A stretch of DNA of 64,000 nt from Corynebacterium sp. P4-C1 (GTDB lineage Bacteria; Actinomycetota; Actinomycetes; Mycobacteriales; Mycobacteriaceae). The translations under genes and the position numbers were made by a program. The notes below the pieces were generated by a model that was given only the letters and a program-made list of their open reading frames with translations, had not been told where the DNA came from and did not search any database. This document shows, piece after piece, positions 15,470 to 24,073 of the stretch. The stretch is from positions 496,001 through 560,000 of the forward strand of contig NZ_CP129966.1 of NCBI RefSeq assembly GCF_030503595.1, given 5' to 3'. How positions within the stretch are numbered: the first letter of the stretch is position 1; every line of letters starts with the position of its first letter.

Positions 15470-16972
15470 ATGACTTCGAATGACGCATCTTCCTCTAACG
15501 CTGCCCCCAACGGTGCAGACACTGCCGGCAAGGCTCAGATCGGTGTCGTGGGCATGGCCGTGATGGGCTCCAATTTGGCCCGTAACTTCGCCTCCCGCGG
15601 CCACACCGTGGCTATCTTCAACCGTTCGCCGGAGAAGACCCGCGCGGTGATGGAACAGTACGGCGGCGAGGGGTCGTTCATCCCCTCGGAGACTATCGAG
15701 GACTTCGTCGCTTCCTTGGAGCGCCCCCGCAAGGCCGTGATTATGGTGCAGGCGGGCAAGGCTACTGACGCGGTGATCGATCAGCTTGTCGAGGCGATGG
15801 ATGAAGGCGACATCATCATCGACGGCGGAAACTCCCTTTTCACCGACACGATCCGCCGCGAAAAAGAGGTCGCTGCGAAGGGGTGCCACTTCGTCGGTGC
15901 TGGCATTTCCGGCGGTGAGGAAGGTGCACTGCGCGGACCGTCGATCATGCCCGGCGGCCCGAAGGAGTCCTGGGAGACGCTCGGTCCGCTGCTGGAGGAC
16001 ATCTCCGCCAAGGTTGACGGCACACCGTGCGTGACGCACATCGGCCCGGACGGCGCCGGCCACTTCGTCAAGATGGTCCACAACGGCATCGAATACGCCG
16101 ACATGCAGGTCATCGGCGAGGCTTACCACCTCCTGCGCTACGCGGCGGGAATCGAGCCAGCCGAACTGGCGGATACTTTCTCCGAGTGGAATCAGGGCGA
16201 CCTGGATTCGTACCTGATCGAGATCACCGCTGAGGTTTTGCGCCAGGTGGACGCGAAGACGGGCAAACCGTTCATTGACGTCATTGTCGATGCCGCGGGA
16301 CAGAAGGGCACGGGCCGCTGGACTGTGAAGGAAGCGCTCGATCTGGGTGTGCCCACCACCGGCATCGGCGAGGCTGTGTTCGCGCGTGCGCTGTCGTCGG
16401 CACTCGCCCAGCGCGAGGCAGTCAAGGAGACTGGCTTGCCGTCCGGTGAAACCGCCACTTTGGAGTCACTCGGCGTGGACAAGGAGCAGTTCGTCGAGGA
16501 CGTCCGGCGCGCCCTGTACGCGTCGAAGCTCGTCGCGTACGCGCAGGGCTTCGACGAGATCAACGCCGGCTCCCAGGAATACGGCTGGGGCCTTAAGCCG
16601 CAGGATCTCGCCACGATTTGGCGCGGTGGTTGCATCATCCGCGCGAAGTTCCTCAACCGCATCACCGAGGCGTACAACAACGACCCGGAACTGCCGTCGC
16701 TGCTGCTCGACCCGTATTTCCGCGGGGAGCTCGAGAACGGTCTCATCGACTCCTGGCGCCGCGTTGTCGTCACGGCGACCCAGCTGGGGCTGCCGATCCC
16801 GGTGTTCGCCTCCAGCCTGTCTTACTATGATTCGCTGCGTTCCGACCGCCTGCCGGCCGCATTGATTCAGGGCCAGCGCGACTTCTTCGGTGCCCACACG
16901 TACAAGCGTGTCGACATGGAGGGCACGTACCACACGACGTGGTCCGGCGAGCGCGAGGAGATCAGCTACTAG
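15470..16972 (+). CDS. gnd: 6-phosphogluconate dehydrogenase, decarboxylating
   Basis: Oxidises 6-phosphogluconate to ribulose 5-phosphate and CO2 with NADPH production in the oxidative pentose phosphate pathway. It has 500 residues from ATG 15470. The Rossmann motif is GVVGMAVMGSNLARNF (about 27-42), the substrate-binding region GAGISGGEEGALRGPSIMPG near 145 and the family signature DAAGQKGTGRWTV near 265. The C-terminal helical domain is complete, including the conserved TAYN-like region and the RDFFGAHTYKR tail. It carries about 25 extra N-terminal residues before the Rossmann strand. It is monocistronic, as a terminator-free 60-nt gap leads to the next leaderless gene. Confidence 0.95.
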   Translation: MTSNDASSSNAAPNGADTAGKAQIGVVGMAVMGSNLARNFASRGHTVAIFNRSPEKTRAVMEQYGGEGSFIPSETIEDFVASLERPRKAVIMVQAGKATDAVIDQLVEAMDEGDIIIDGGNSLFTDTIRREKEVAAKGCHFVGAGISGGEEGALRGPSIMPGGPKESWETLGPLLEDISAKVDGTPCVTHIGPDGAGHFVKMVHNGIEYADMQVIGEAYHLLRYAAGIEPAELADTFSEWNQGDLDSYLIEITAEVLRQVDAKTGKPFIDVIVDAAGQKGTGRWTVKEALDLGVPTTGIGEAVFARALSSALAQREAVKETGLPSGETATLESLGVDKEQFVEDVRRALYASKLVAYAQGFDEINAGSQEYGWGLKPQDLATIWRGGCIIRAKFLNRITEAYNNDPELPSLLLDPYFRGELENGLIDSWRRVVVTATQLGLPIPVFASSLSYYDSLRSDRLPAALIQGQRDFFGAHTYKRVDMEGTYHTTWSGEREEISY

Positions 16973-17019
16973 TACTAGCTGGGCGCGTTGCGCTCACCCA
17001 GGCACCGCGGGGGCGTCGG

Positions 17020-17025
17020 TAGACT
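17020..17025 (+). promoter_or_regulatory. -10 element of leaderless DEAD-box gene promoter
   Basis: TAGACT followed by 7 nt and GTG 17033, which identifies this GTG rather than the upstream in-frame start at 16988 as the likely initiation codon. Confidence 0.5.
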
Positions 17026-17032
17026 TCCCACG

Positions 17033-18352
17033 GTGCCTTCTTTTCTTGATTTAGGGCTTCCCCGCCCCATCGTCGACGTCCTGGACACCCAGGGCATTCG
17101 TCAGCCTTTCCCGATCCAGCAAGCGGCGATCCCGGGAGTACTCGACGGCCGCGATGTTCTCGGCCGCGGCCCTACCGGGTCCGGCAAGACATTCACGTTC
17201 GGTCTCCCGATGCTCGCTCTGCTCGCTGGTAAGCCGTCGCGCCCTGGCCATCCACGCGGACTCATTCTCGCCCCCACCCGCGAGCTCGCCGCTCAGATCC
17301 GCCAGCGTCTCGACGACCCCGCCGCGGCGGTGAACCTCCGCATCATCGAGGTCGTCGGCGGCGTCAACATCAACAACCACATCCGCGCACTCGCAGCACC
17401 GGTGGATGTGCTCGTGGCAACACCGGGACGCGCGCAGGACCTCATTAACCAGGGCAAGCTCAGCTTCGACGCCGTTGAGATCACAGCTATCGACGAAGCC
17501 GACCAGATGGCGGACATGGGCTTCCTCCCCCAGGTGCGCAAGCTTCTCGACGCCACCCCCTCCACCGGCCAGCGCCTGTTGTTCTCGGCGACGCTGGACG
17601 GTGACGTCGACAAGCTTGTTCAGCGATACCTCGACAACCCCGTGACGCACTCGACGGCGCCCGCCGCCGCGGCCGTCGATTCAATGGAGCACTACCAGCT
17701 GCTCGTCGGCGACCGTGAAGCGCGCAACGACATTGTTCCGCTGATCGCCGCGCGCGACGGCAAGACCATCATGTTCATGCGCACCAAGCGCGGTGTGGAC
17801 CGGCAGGTGAAGAAGCTGCGCCGCGTCGGCATCAACGCGCAAGGCATCCACGGCGACAAGGGCCAAGGTGCGCGCACCCGCGCCATCGAGGGCTTCGCCG
17901 GCGGCTCCCTGCCCGTGCTCGTGGCTACCGACATCGCGGCCCGCGGAATCGACATCAGCGATGTCTCCCTCGTCGTCCACATCGACCCGCCCGCCGAGCA
18001 CAAGGCATACCTCCACCGCGCCGGCCGCACCGCACGTGCGGGCACTTCCGGAACCGTGGTCACGCTCGTGATGGACGAGCAGCGCAAAGACGTCGACCAG
18101 CTCCTCCGCAAAGCCGGCGTGGACGCCAAGAAAGTCGAGGTTAGCGCCGAATCTGCCGAGCTTGCTAAAATCACGGGAGCGCGGAAGCCAAACGGCAATC
18201 CGCTGCCCCCGCCAGGTCAGACCGCGGCCCCCTCCAAGACGCGCAACCAACGTCCGCAGGGTTCGCGGCGCGGACGGCAACCGAATAAAGCTCATTCCAA
18301 CCCCAACGGTGGGCGCCGCCGAAAAAGGAGTCCCAGGCGCAAAGAGCTCTAA
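17033..18352 (+). CDS. DEAD-box ATP-dependent RNA helicase
   Basis: RNA helicase of 439 residues from GTG 17033. All core motifs are present: Q motif with QPFPIQQAAIPG, Walker A GPTGSGKT, PTRELAAQI, the DEAD box in AIDEADQM, SAT in FSATLDG, and HRAGRTARAG as motif VI. The C-terminal 70 residues are basic and low-complexity, rich in Arg, Pro, Asn and Gly, a typical RNA-binding tail. It is shorter than CsdA/DeaD and closer to the RhlE class. Role in ribosome assembly or mRNA remodelling is inferred from the family. The CNNM gene follows after 6 nt. Confidence 0.9.
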   Translation: MPSFLDLGLPRPIVDVLDTQGIRQPFPIQQAAIPGVLDGRDVLGRGPTGSGKTFTFGLPMLALLAGKPSRPGHPRGLILAPTRELAAQIRQRLDDPAAAVNLRIIEVVGGVNINNHIRALAAPVDVLVATPGRAQDLINQGKLSFDAVEITAIDEADQMADMGFLPQVRKLLDATPSTGQRLLFSATLDGDVDKLVQRYLDNPVTHSTAPAAAAVDSMEHYQLLVGDREARNDIVPLIAARDGKTIMFMRTKRGVDRQVKKLRRVGINAQGIHGDKGQGARTRAIEGFAGGSLPVLVATDIAARGIDISDVSLVVHIDPPAEHKAYLHRAGRTARAGTSGTVVTLVMDEQRKDVDQLLRKAGVDAKKVEVSAESAELAKITGARKPNGNPLPPPGQTAAPSKTRNQRPQGSRRGRQPNKAHSNPNGGRRRKRSPRRKEL

Positions 18353-18358
18353 CCACCC

Positions 18359-19741
18359 ATGGACATACTGATCTCCATTCTCGCCTTGATCGGCTTCGTG
18401 CTGCTCACAGCTTCTACCGGTCTCTTCGTGGCCATTGAATTCGCCATGACCGGCCTCGAACGCTCCACGATCGAGTCGCACGTGCAGGAAAAGGGCGATA
18501 AGACCGCCCGCGCCGTGCAGCGCGACCACGCCAATCTCTCTTTCGTTCTCTCCGGCGCGCAGCTTGGCATCACGATCACGACACTGGCCACCGGCTTCCT
18601 CGCCGAACCGGTGCTGGCGCGCTTCTTTGGTCCGCTGCTTGAGCTTGTCGGCCTGAGCGAGTCAGCTTCCCGGCCCGTGGCCTTGGTGCTGGCTCTCATC
18701 GTGGCCACGACGCTGTCGATGGTTTTCGGCGAACTTGTGCCGAAGAATCTGGCTATCGCCAATCCCCTCGCGGCAGCGCGTTTCGTTGTTCCGCCCGTCA
18801 ACGCTTTCAACACTGTCTTCGCCTGGTTCATCAAGGGACTCAATGCGTCGGCGAACTGGTTCGTGCGCAAGCTCGGGATCGAGCCGGCGGATGAGCTTGC
18901 GTCAGCACGCTCCGGCCCGGAGCTCGGCGCGATGGTGCGCAGCTCCGCGGAGGCCGGCGGTTTGGATGCGGCCACCGCGCGGATGCTCGACAGGTCCCTG
19001 CAGTTCGGCGAGACCACGGCAGAAGAAGTGATGTCGCCGCGTTCGACAGTCAACTCCCTCGATGTCGAGGACACGGTCAGCGACCTCATCGCCTTGGCTA
19101 TTGAGACTGGCCACTCCCGCTTCCCCGTCCGCCGCGGGGACCTCGACGACACCGTCGGGATCGTGCACATCAAGGATGCCTTCTCTGTCCCCAGCGACGA
19201 GCGCGCGACGACGCTGCTCGGTCCGCTGGCCAAGCCGGTGTCCTTCGTTCCGGGGACCCTCGACGGCGATGCGGTGCTCAACCAAGTGCGTTCGGCCGGC
19301 TCGCAGATGGTGCTCGTCGCTGACGAATACGGCGGCACCCAGGGTTTGGTGACCATCGAGGATGTCGTCGAAGAGATTCTCGGCGAGGTTTACGACGAGC
19401 ACGACGACCGCGAATCCGAGCGCGACTTCCACCGTTTCGGCTCCTCCTGGGAGGTCTCCGGCCTGGTACGTCTCGACGAACTTGCCGAGCGCACCAGCTA
19501 CCTGTCCCCCGACGGCCCGTACGAGACCCTCGGCGGGCTGATCATGTCGGCTCTCGGCCGCGTCCCGCAAGTCGGCGACACCGTGCTTCTGCCAGTGTCG
19601 GACAATGAGGCGCAGGATGATTTCGAGTCCGGCAACGCCGGCCGCTGGCTGGCGCGTGTCTCCGTCATGGAGGGCCGCCGCCTGGACAAAGCGATTCTCA
19701 CCCCTGTCTCCGACGAAGACGCAAGGAAGTGGGAACAGTGA
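18359..19741 (+). CDS. CNNM/CorC (HlyC) family membrane protein 1
   Basis: A 460-residue member of the CNNM/CorC family, linked to Mg2+ homeostasis. An N-terminal DUF21 domain (about 1-190) has four hydrophobic segments with FVAIEFAMTGLERS and LGITITTLATGFLAEP, followed by VFGELVPKN. A CBS-domain pair (about 215-340; PRSTVNSLDVEDTVSD and ADEYGGTQGLVTIED) and a C-terminal CorC_HlyC transporter-associated domain (about 360-450) complete it. The gene overlaps the next, similar gene by 4 nt, and the pair order matches the Rv1842c/Rv1841c-type pair near gnd1 in Mycobacterium. Transport direction is unproven. Confidence 0.88.
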   Translation: MDILISILALIGFVLLTASTGLFVAIEFAMTGLERSTIESHVQEKGDKTARAVQRDHANLSFVLSGAQLGITITTLATGFLAEPVLARFFGPLLELVGLSESASRPVALVLALIVATTLSMVFGELVPKNLAIANPLAAARFVVPPVNAFNTVFAWFIKGLNASANWFVRKLGIEPADELASARSGPELGAMVRSSAEAGGLDAATARMLDRSLQFGETTAEEVMSPRSTVNSLDVEDTVSDLIALAIETGHSRFPVRRGDLDDTVGIVHIKDAFSVPSDERATTLLGPLAKPVSFVPGTLDGDAVLNQVRSAGSQMVLVADEYGGTQGLVTIEDVVEEILGEVYDEHDDRESERDFHRFGSSWEVSGLVRLDELAERTSYLSPDGPYETLGGLIMSALGRVPQVGDTVLLPVSDNEAQDDFESGNAGRWLARVSVMEGRRLDKAILTPVSDEDARKWEQ

Positions 19742-20790
19742 GCATTTGGGTAGCGAGTATCCTCATCATCGCGCTTCTGCTGGCCAACGCGTTCTTCGTG
19801 GCCGCGGAGTTCGCGCTGGTGTCGTCGCGCAAAGACCGCCTCGAGTCGATGCTGGCCCAAGGCAGGACAGGTGCCCGCCGAGCTATGAATGCCACGGAGC
19901 ACCTCTCGTTGTACCTCGCGGGCGCCCAGTTCGGCATCACGATTGCCTCACTGATCCTGGGCAAGGTCGCCGAGCCGGCGATCGCCCACTTCCTCGAGGT
20001 CCCCTTCACCGGTCTCGGCGTACCCGAAGACCTGCTGCACCCGCTGTCGTTCGTGATTGCGCTGCTGCTCATCACTGTGCTGCACATCATCTTCGGCGAG
20101 ATGATCCCGAAGAATATCTCGATCGCCGGGCCCGAGACGCTGGCGGTGTGGCTCACCCCCGCGATGGATATGTGGGTGAAGCTGACCCGGCCGTTCATCT
20201 ACGCCCTCAACGAGCTCGCGCGTTGGACGCTGCACCTTATGGGTGTGGAGCAGCGCGACGAGTTGGACTCGACGGTAGACCAGGAGCAGCTCGCGAATAT
20301 GATCGAGGAGTCGCGCCAGGAGGGCCTACTTGATGCGGAAGAGACCGTGCGTCTCGCCAACGCCCTGTCGTCGGAGAACCGCAGCTTCAAAGAGGTCATG
20401 ATTCCGATCGACGACGTGGTGACCATCCCCTATTCCCGCGGCGGCATCACGCTTTCGGCTTTGGAGAAGGCCGTCAGGGAGACGGGTTACTCGCGCTACC
20501 CCGTGGAGGGGTCTGCGGGCGCTCTCGTGGGGTATATCCACGTCAAGGACGTGCTGGATCTGCTGCAGTCGGATGCGGCGAACCCGATCATTCCGCAGAA
20601 CCGCATCCGTCGCTTGAGCATTGTGGACGGCTCCGGAAGCCTCGACGACGCGTTGACATCCATGCACCGCCGTTCGGCCCACATGGCGCAGGTGCGCGAT
20701 CACGGCGAGCTTGTCGGTGTTCTCGCGCTGGAGGATTTGATCGAGGAATACGTGGGCACGGTCTCCGACTGGACCCACGAGGACGAGTAG
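19738..20790 (+). CDS. CNNM/CorC family membrane protein 2 (lacks CorC domain)
   Basis: Paralogue of the preceding protein, 350 residues from GTG 19738. It has the DUF21 membrane domain (FFVAAEFALVSSRKDRLES, AGAQFGITIASLILG, IFGEMIPKN) and a CBS pair (about 205-345, with VMIPIDDVVTIPYSRGG and VLALEDLIEEYVG), but stops at the end of the second CBS motif, without the C-terminal CorC_HlyC domain of its neighbour. The GTG start overlaps the upstream stop as GTGA, and AAGGAAG precedes it; an alternative GTG at 19729 is less well spaced. Heteromer formation with the first protein is plausible from coupling. Confidence 0.86.
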   Translation: MSIWVASILIIALLLANAFFVAAEFALVSSRKDRLESMLAQGRTGARRAMNATEHLSLYLAGAQFGITIASLILGKVAEPAIAHFLEVPFTGLGVPEDLLHPLSFVIALLLITVLHIIFGEMIPKNISIAGPETLAVWLTPAMDMWVKLTRPFIYALNELARWTLHLMGVEQRDELDSTVDQEQLANMIEESRQEGLLDAEETVRLANALSSENRSFKEVMIPIDDVVTIPYSRGGITLSALEKAVRETGYSRYPVEGSAGALVGYIHVKDVLDLLQSDAANPIIPQNRIRRLSIVDGSGSLDDALTSMHRRSAHMAQVRDHGELVGVLALEDLIEEYVGTVSDWTHEDE

Positions 20791-20797
20791 ACCGGCG

Positions 20798-21661
20798 ATG
20801 CCGACGGCACTTCCGCGCGCCGAATGGGAGGAACTGTTGCGCGCGCACGAGGAACGGGCACGGGTGTGGGTCGACCCGCACCTCGAGCGGCGTTCGCGCG
20901 GCGAGAAGCACCCTATCTGGGATTTCCTCTTCGACTACTACGCCGTACGCCCGGCGCACGTGTTGCGGTGGCATCCGGGGCCGGGCATTTCGCTTATCGA
21001 CGCCGCCCACGCTCCCCACACCCAGTGGCGCCACTACGCGACCGCCCCCGACGGTTCGGTCACCGCCGATGTGGACGATTTCCTGGCCCACCGGCGCGAA
21101 GATCTGGAGCGTATCCGGCATCTTCTGCGCGCCACACAGGATAACCGGACGCAATTCGACTGCTTCGGGCTGCACGAATGGGCCATGGTCTACCGGGATG
21201 AGAAGCCCCGCCACAGTCTCCCGTTGCGGTTGGGGGCGGAGGGGACGAACGCGGTCGTCGATAAGCACGAGCTCAAGTGCACGCACTACGACGCGTACCG
21301 GTTCTTCACGCCGCCCGCGAAGCCGTTGAATCTGACGGTGCTCGAGAGCACAACGCGCCCCTCCCATGAACAAGCCGGCTGCCTGCACGCCGGGATGGAC
21401 CTGTTCAAATGGGCGGCAAAAATGGGGCCGCTCGTGCCCGGCGAGCTCTTCCTCGACTGCTTCGAGCTCGCCTGCGACATCCGCCTGCTTGACATGGAAG
21501 CCTCCCCGTACGACTGCCGTGTGCTTGGCTACGGAGTCGTGCCTGTCGAAACCCCGGAAGGCAAAGCCGAGTACGTCGCCCGCCAACGCGCCTTCACGGG
21601 ACGCGGAGAAGCCTTGCGACACCGCCTTGTCACGATCCTCGACAGCGTCCTCGGCTACTAG
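20798..21661 (+). CDS. Conserved actinobacterial protein of unknown function
   Basis: A soluble protein of 287 residues starting 8 nt after the CNNM pair. It is rich in Trp, His and aromatic residues: KHPIWDFLFDYYAVRP, HVLRWHPGPG, FDCFGLHEWAMVYR, KCTHYDAYRFFTPPA and QAGCLHAGMDLFKWA. I recall relatives being labelled 3-methyladenine DNA glycosylase in some actinobacterial genomes, but I see no helix-hairpin-helix or other glycosylase motif, so I do not adopt that function. The clustered His, Cys and Asp residues could form a metal or active site. It carries two copies of the iterated word (20992-21002 and 21256-21266). Confidence 0.75.
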   Translation: MPTALPRAEWEELLRAHEERARVWVDPHLERRSRGEKHPIWDFLFDYYAVRPAHVLRWHPGPGISLIDAAHAPHTQWRHYATAPDGSVTADVDDFLAHRREDLERIRHLLRATQDNRTQFDCFGLHEWAMVYRDEKPRHSLPLRLGAEGTNAVVDKHELKCTHYDAYRFFTPPAKPLNLTVLESTTRPSHEQAGCLHAGMDLFKWAAKMGPLVPGELFLDCFELACDIRLLDMEASPYDCRVLGYGVVPVETPEGKAEYVARQRAFTGRGEALRHRLVTILDSVLGY

Positions 21662-21700
21662 ACTGAGCGGGAAGATCTCTGCTCGAAAGGGGCCTGCGCC

Positions 21701-23164
21701 ATGGGACGGCACTCCACCGGAAAGAACAACTACTCCTTGTCCAAGGAGGTCATAGCGGTTCTGGCCGTCATTGCGTTGCTGATTGCCGCTGTCATCGCGT
21801 GGCTGGTGCTGCGCGGCGGATCCGGTTCGGGAGAAACGGGCACCAATGCCGCGGGTGAGCAGGAGTGCGTCGCCGGCGACCTCGCACTGCCTATCGCAGC
21901 TGCTAACAAGACCGTCGGCGAGCAGCTCGTAGAGGACTACGCGGCGTCCCACCCCGTGGTGCGCGACTACTGCGTGACACCGGAATACGTCGAAAAGCTT
22001 GAGGACGCCGCCGTCTACGTCGCCCCCCTTTCTCCGATCACCACCAACGAGATAACCGCGGCCGGCCGCAGCTCCGCGAACAACGAGCCCCCGGCCGTCT
22101 ACGCCTCCGCCGTCGGTGTCGCCGGTCCCGCCGATAAGGCTGACGCACCTACCCTGGCGGACGTCGTCTTCACCACTGCCACGCAGCCGGAGGCCTCTGC
22201 GATCGCCTCCCAGAAGCTCGCCGAATCCGATCAGGCAGCGGCTGATGCTCTGAAGAAGCAGCGCATCCCAGCTGTCTCCGACGCCGCAGCCCAACAAGGC
22301 AAGCTTGTCGCGACTACCGAAGACAACGCACTGGAGGGAACGACCTTCACGCCTCTCGACGATGCACAACTCGTCTACTCCGCTATCCCCCTCAACACCA
22401 CCGACTCGGTCAACGAGGAGCAGACCCGCGCCGCGCAGGCTTTCGGCGACTACGCAGGCAAGACATTCACCGATGCCAACGGCGATGTCGTCCAGGACAT
22501 GTCCGATGTGAGCGAGCCTGTCTGGTCCGCGGCCGAGCCGGAGGGCGGGAAGCGCGTCACCGATCCCGAGGCGCAAACTGCCGGCAGCGACCAACCGTCA
22601 GGCACGCAGGAGGCGGGCGCTCCGGGCGAACCGGCTGACACGCTGTTCCTGCTCGACACCTCTGCCGGAATGGCGGAGTTCAACGACCCGGCGGCAGAAG
22701 CGATTGACGCGGCCATCGGCGAGATCACGTCCGGCGGTCACTCCGTTGCGCTGTGGAACTACTCCTCCCCGCTCACGCCTGGCGTGAACAAGGGGTACCG
22801 CGCCAACGTCGCCTTCACCGGCAATGCTGACGATGCCACCGGCACCGCTTTCCGGTTCGTTAACGACGGCCAGCCGCAGACCCGTGAGGCAGTCGCCGCC
22901 GCCGTCGACTACGCGCAAACCGAGGCGACCCCGGAGAATCCTGTCCGCATCGTCCTGATCACATCCGGATCCGTGGACAGCGCCGATGATTCCGCGCTCC
23001 AGGCGCTCAAAGAGGCCAAGGCCAAGGGCATCGACCTCACCATTGTCCGGGTCGGAAGCGGCGAAGCGGACAACGCGCTTATCGACGCCGCCTCCTTCAC
23101 CTCCCAGGCCCCCGACGCCGCTGCGCTCCCAGAGGCAGTCCGCTCCGCTGCGGGGCTTTCCTAG
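21701..23164 (+). CDS. Membrane-anchored VWA-domain protein with substrate-binding-like region
   Basis: A 487-residue protein: basic N-terminus, one transmembrane helix (about 17-37), then an extracytoplasmic part. Residues about 55-290 resemble a weak substrate-binding fold, with ECVAGDLALPIAAANKTV at the start. A von Willebrand A domain runs from about 313 to 485, beginning TLFLLDTSAGM; the MIDAS motif DxSxS is altered to DTSAG, so metal binding may be weak. A Pro/Gly/Ala-rich linker joins the parts. The same combination, with an intact MIDAS, occurs in the lipoprotein at 49725-51308. GAAAGGGG precedes ATG 21701. Function unknown; an envelope adhesion or assembly role is inferred. Confidence 0.78.
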   Translation: MGRHSTGKNNYSLSKEVIAVLAVIALLIAAVIAWLVLRGGSGSGETGTNAAGEQECVAGDLALPIAAANKTVGEQLVEDYAASHPVVRDYCVTPEYVEKLEDAAVYVAPLSPITTNEITAAGRSSANNEPPAVYASAVGVAGPADKADAPTLADVVFTTATQPEASAIASQKLAESDQAAADALKKQRIPAVSDAAAQQGKLVATTEDNALEGTTFTPLDDAQLVYSAIPLNTTDSVNEEQTRAAQAFGDYAGKTFTDANGDVVQDMSDVSEPVWSAAEPEGGKRVTDPEAQTAGSDQPSGTQEAGAPGEPADTLFLLDTSAGMAEFNDPAAEAIDAAIGEITSGGHSVALWNYSSPLTPGVNKGYRANVAFTGNADDATGTAFRFVNDGQPQTREAVAAAVDYAQTEATPENPVRIVLITSGSVDSADDSALQALKEAKAKGIDLTIVRVGSGEADNALIDAASFTSQAPDAAALPEAVRSAAGLS

Positions 23165-23184
23165 TCCGGGATCTGGTCCGAGAT

Positions 23185-23275
23185 CTGGTCCTGACTCTGA
23201 CCTGATCCTCACTCTGGCCTGATCCCAACCTTAGTGTGGTACTGACTTTGCACCTGATCTTGGATCGGGCCTGGG
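23185..23275. repeat. Degenerate 17-bp tandem repeats downstream of the VWA gene
   Basis: Units CTGGTCCTGACTCTGAC (23185-23201) and CTGATCCTCACTCTGGC (23202-23218) are followed by further degenerate copies starting at 23219 and about 23254 (CTGATCTTGGATCGGGC). The block fills most of the gap between the VWA stop and the terminator. No open frame or known element is visible. Confidence 0.55.
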
Positions 23276-23303
23276 ACCATATCTAGTAGAGGAAGACACC
23301 GAA

Positions 23304-23339
23304 AAGGGGTGCGATCCCAGCTACGGGACCGCACCCCTT
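23304..23339. terminator. Bidirectional hairpin terminator between convergent genes
   Basis: Stem AAGGGGTGCG (23304-23313) pairs with CGCACCCCTT (23330-23339), with additional CCC/GGG pairing inside and a 6-nt loop. It is flanked by A-rich sequence on the left and T-rich on the right, serving both the VWA gene and the convergent MerR gene. Confidence 0.85.
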
Positions 23340-23369
23340 CTGCGTTCTTCAGGGAGTGCGCGGTGAGCT

Positions 23370-23951
23370 TTAGGAGCTGCGGCGGCGACGGCGGTCAGCC
23401 AGCTCGTCGAGAGCCACGACGTTGTCGTCTTCTTCCTCGTTGGCGCCGCCGATGCGCTCGGACGGGAAAGCGGAGATCGTGCCGGTGAGTTCCTTGACGA
23501 TCTGCGGGACGGCGATACCGAACACGCCCTGACCGCCGCCGAGCAGGTCGATGATCTCGTCGTTGGAGCGGCACTCGTACACCGTGGTGCCGTCGGAGAC
23601 GAGGGTGATCTCGGAGATCTCGTTGATGCCACGGTCGCGGAGCTTGTCCACGGCGAGGCGGATGTTCTGCAGGGAGATGCCGGTGTCCAGAAGGCCCTTT
23701 ACGATCTTCAGGACGAGGATGTCCTTAAAGGAGTATAGGCGCTGAGAGCCCGAGCCCGTCGCGTTTCGGATGGAGGGGCGGACCAGGTCGGTGCGCGCCC
23801 AGTAATCGAGCTGGCGGTAGGTGATGCCGGCGACTTGGCAGGCGATCGGAACGCGGTAGCCGACTTCGTCGGAGGGCCCGAGGTCGAAGAGGGTCTCCTG
23901 AACTGGTGCTTCTGCACCGTCGGCGGCGGTGACGCTATCGATCGTACTCAC
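23370..23951 (-). CDS. MerR family transcriptional regulator (Rv1830-like)
   Basis: MerR-type regulator of 193 residues. The winged-helix DNA-binding region spans about 30-105: YRVPIACQVAGITYRQLDYW, ARTDLVRPSI, RLYSFKDILVLKIVKGLLD and the helix ending VDKLRDRG. The C-terminal part (about 110-193) is a short effector or dimer region ending in a basic RRRRR tail. It matches the gene three positions away from garA/odhI in Mycobacterium and Corynebacterium. GTG 23951 has GGGAG at a normal distance. It lies 122 nt downstream of the bifunctional nuclease gene. Target genes unknown. Confidence 0.86.
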   Translation of the reverse strand: MSTIDSVTAADGAEAPVQETLFDLGPSDEVGYRVPIACQVAGITYRQLDYWARTDLVRPSIRNATGSGSQRLYSFKDILVLKIVKGLLDTGISLQNIRLAVDKLRDRGINEISEITLVSDGTTVYECRSNDEIIDLLGGGQGVFGIAVPQIVKELTGTISAFPSERIGGANEEEDDNVVALDELADRRRRRSS

Positions 23952-24073
23952 GTAATTACTCCCATGAAGTTTAGGAAAGTGCCTAAAGGTTATTTAAGGG
24001 CAAGCATATGCTGCGGTCAAGACCTCGGCAGTCGACACGCCGAATCTTAACCTCAACTTTAACTTTAGAGTTC

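Noticed and set aside
20798..21661. 3-methyladenine DNA glycosylase assignment
   Set aside because: No glycosylase fold motif is visible, so only conserved unknown is supported.
23165..23303. CRISPR array
   Set aside because: Repeats are 17 bp, degenerate and without spacers; no cas gene is present.
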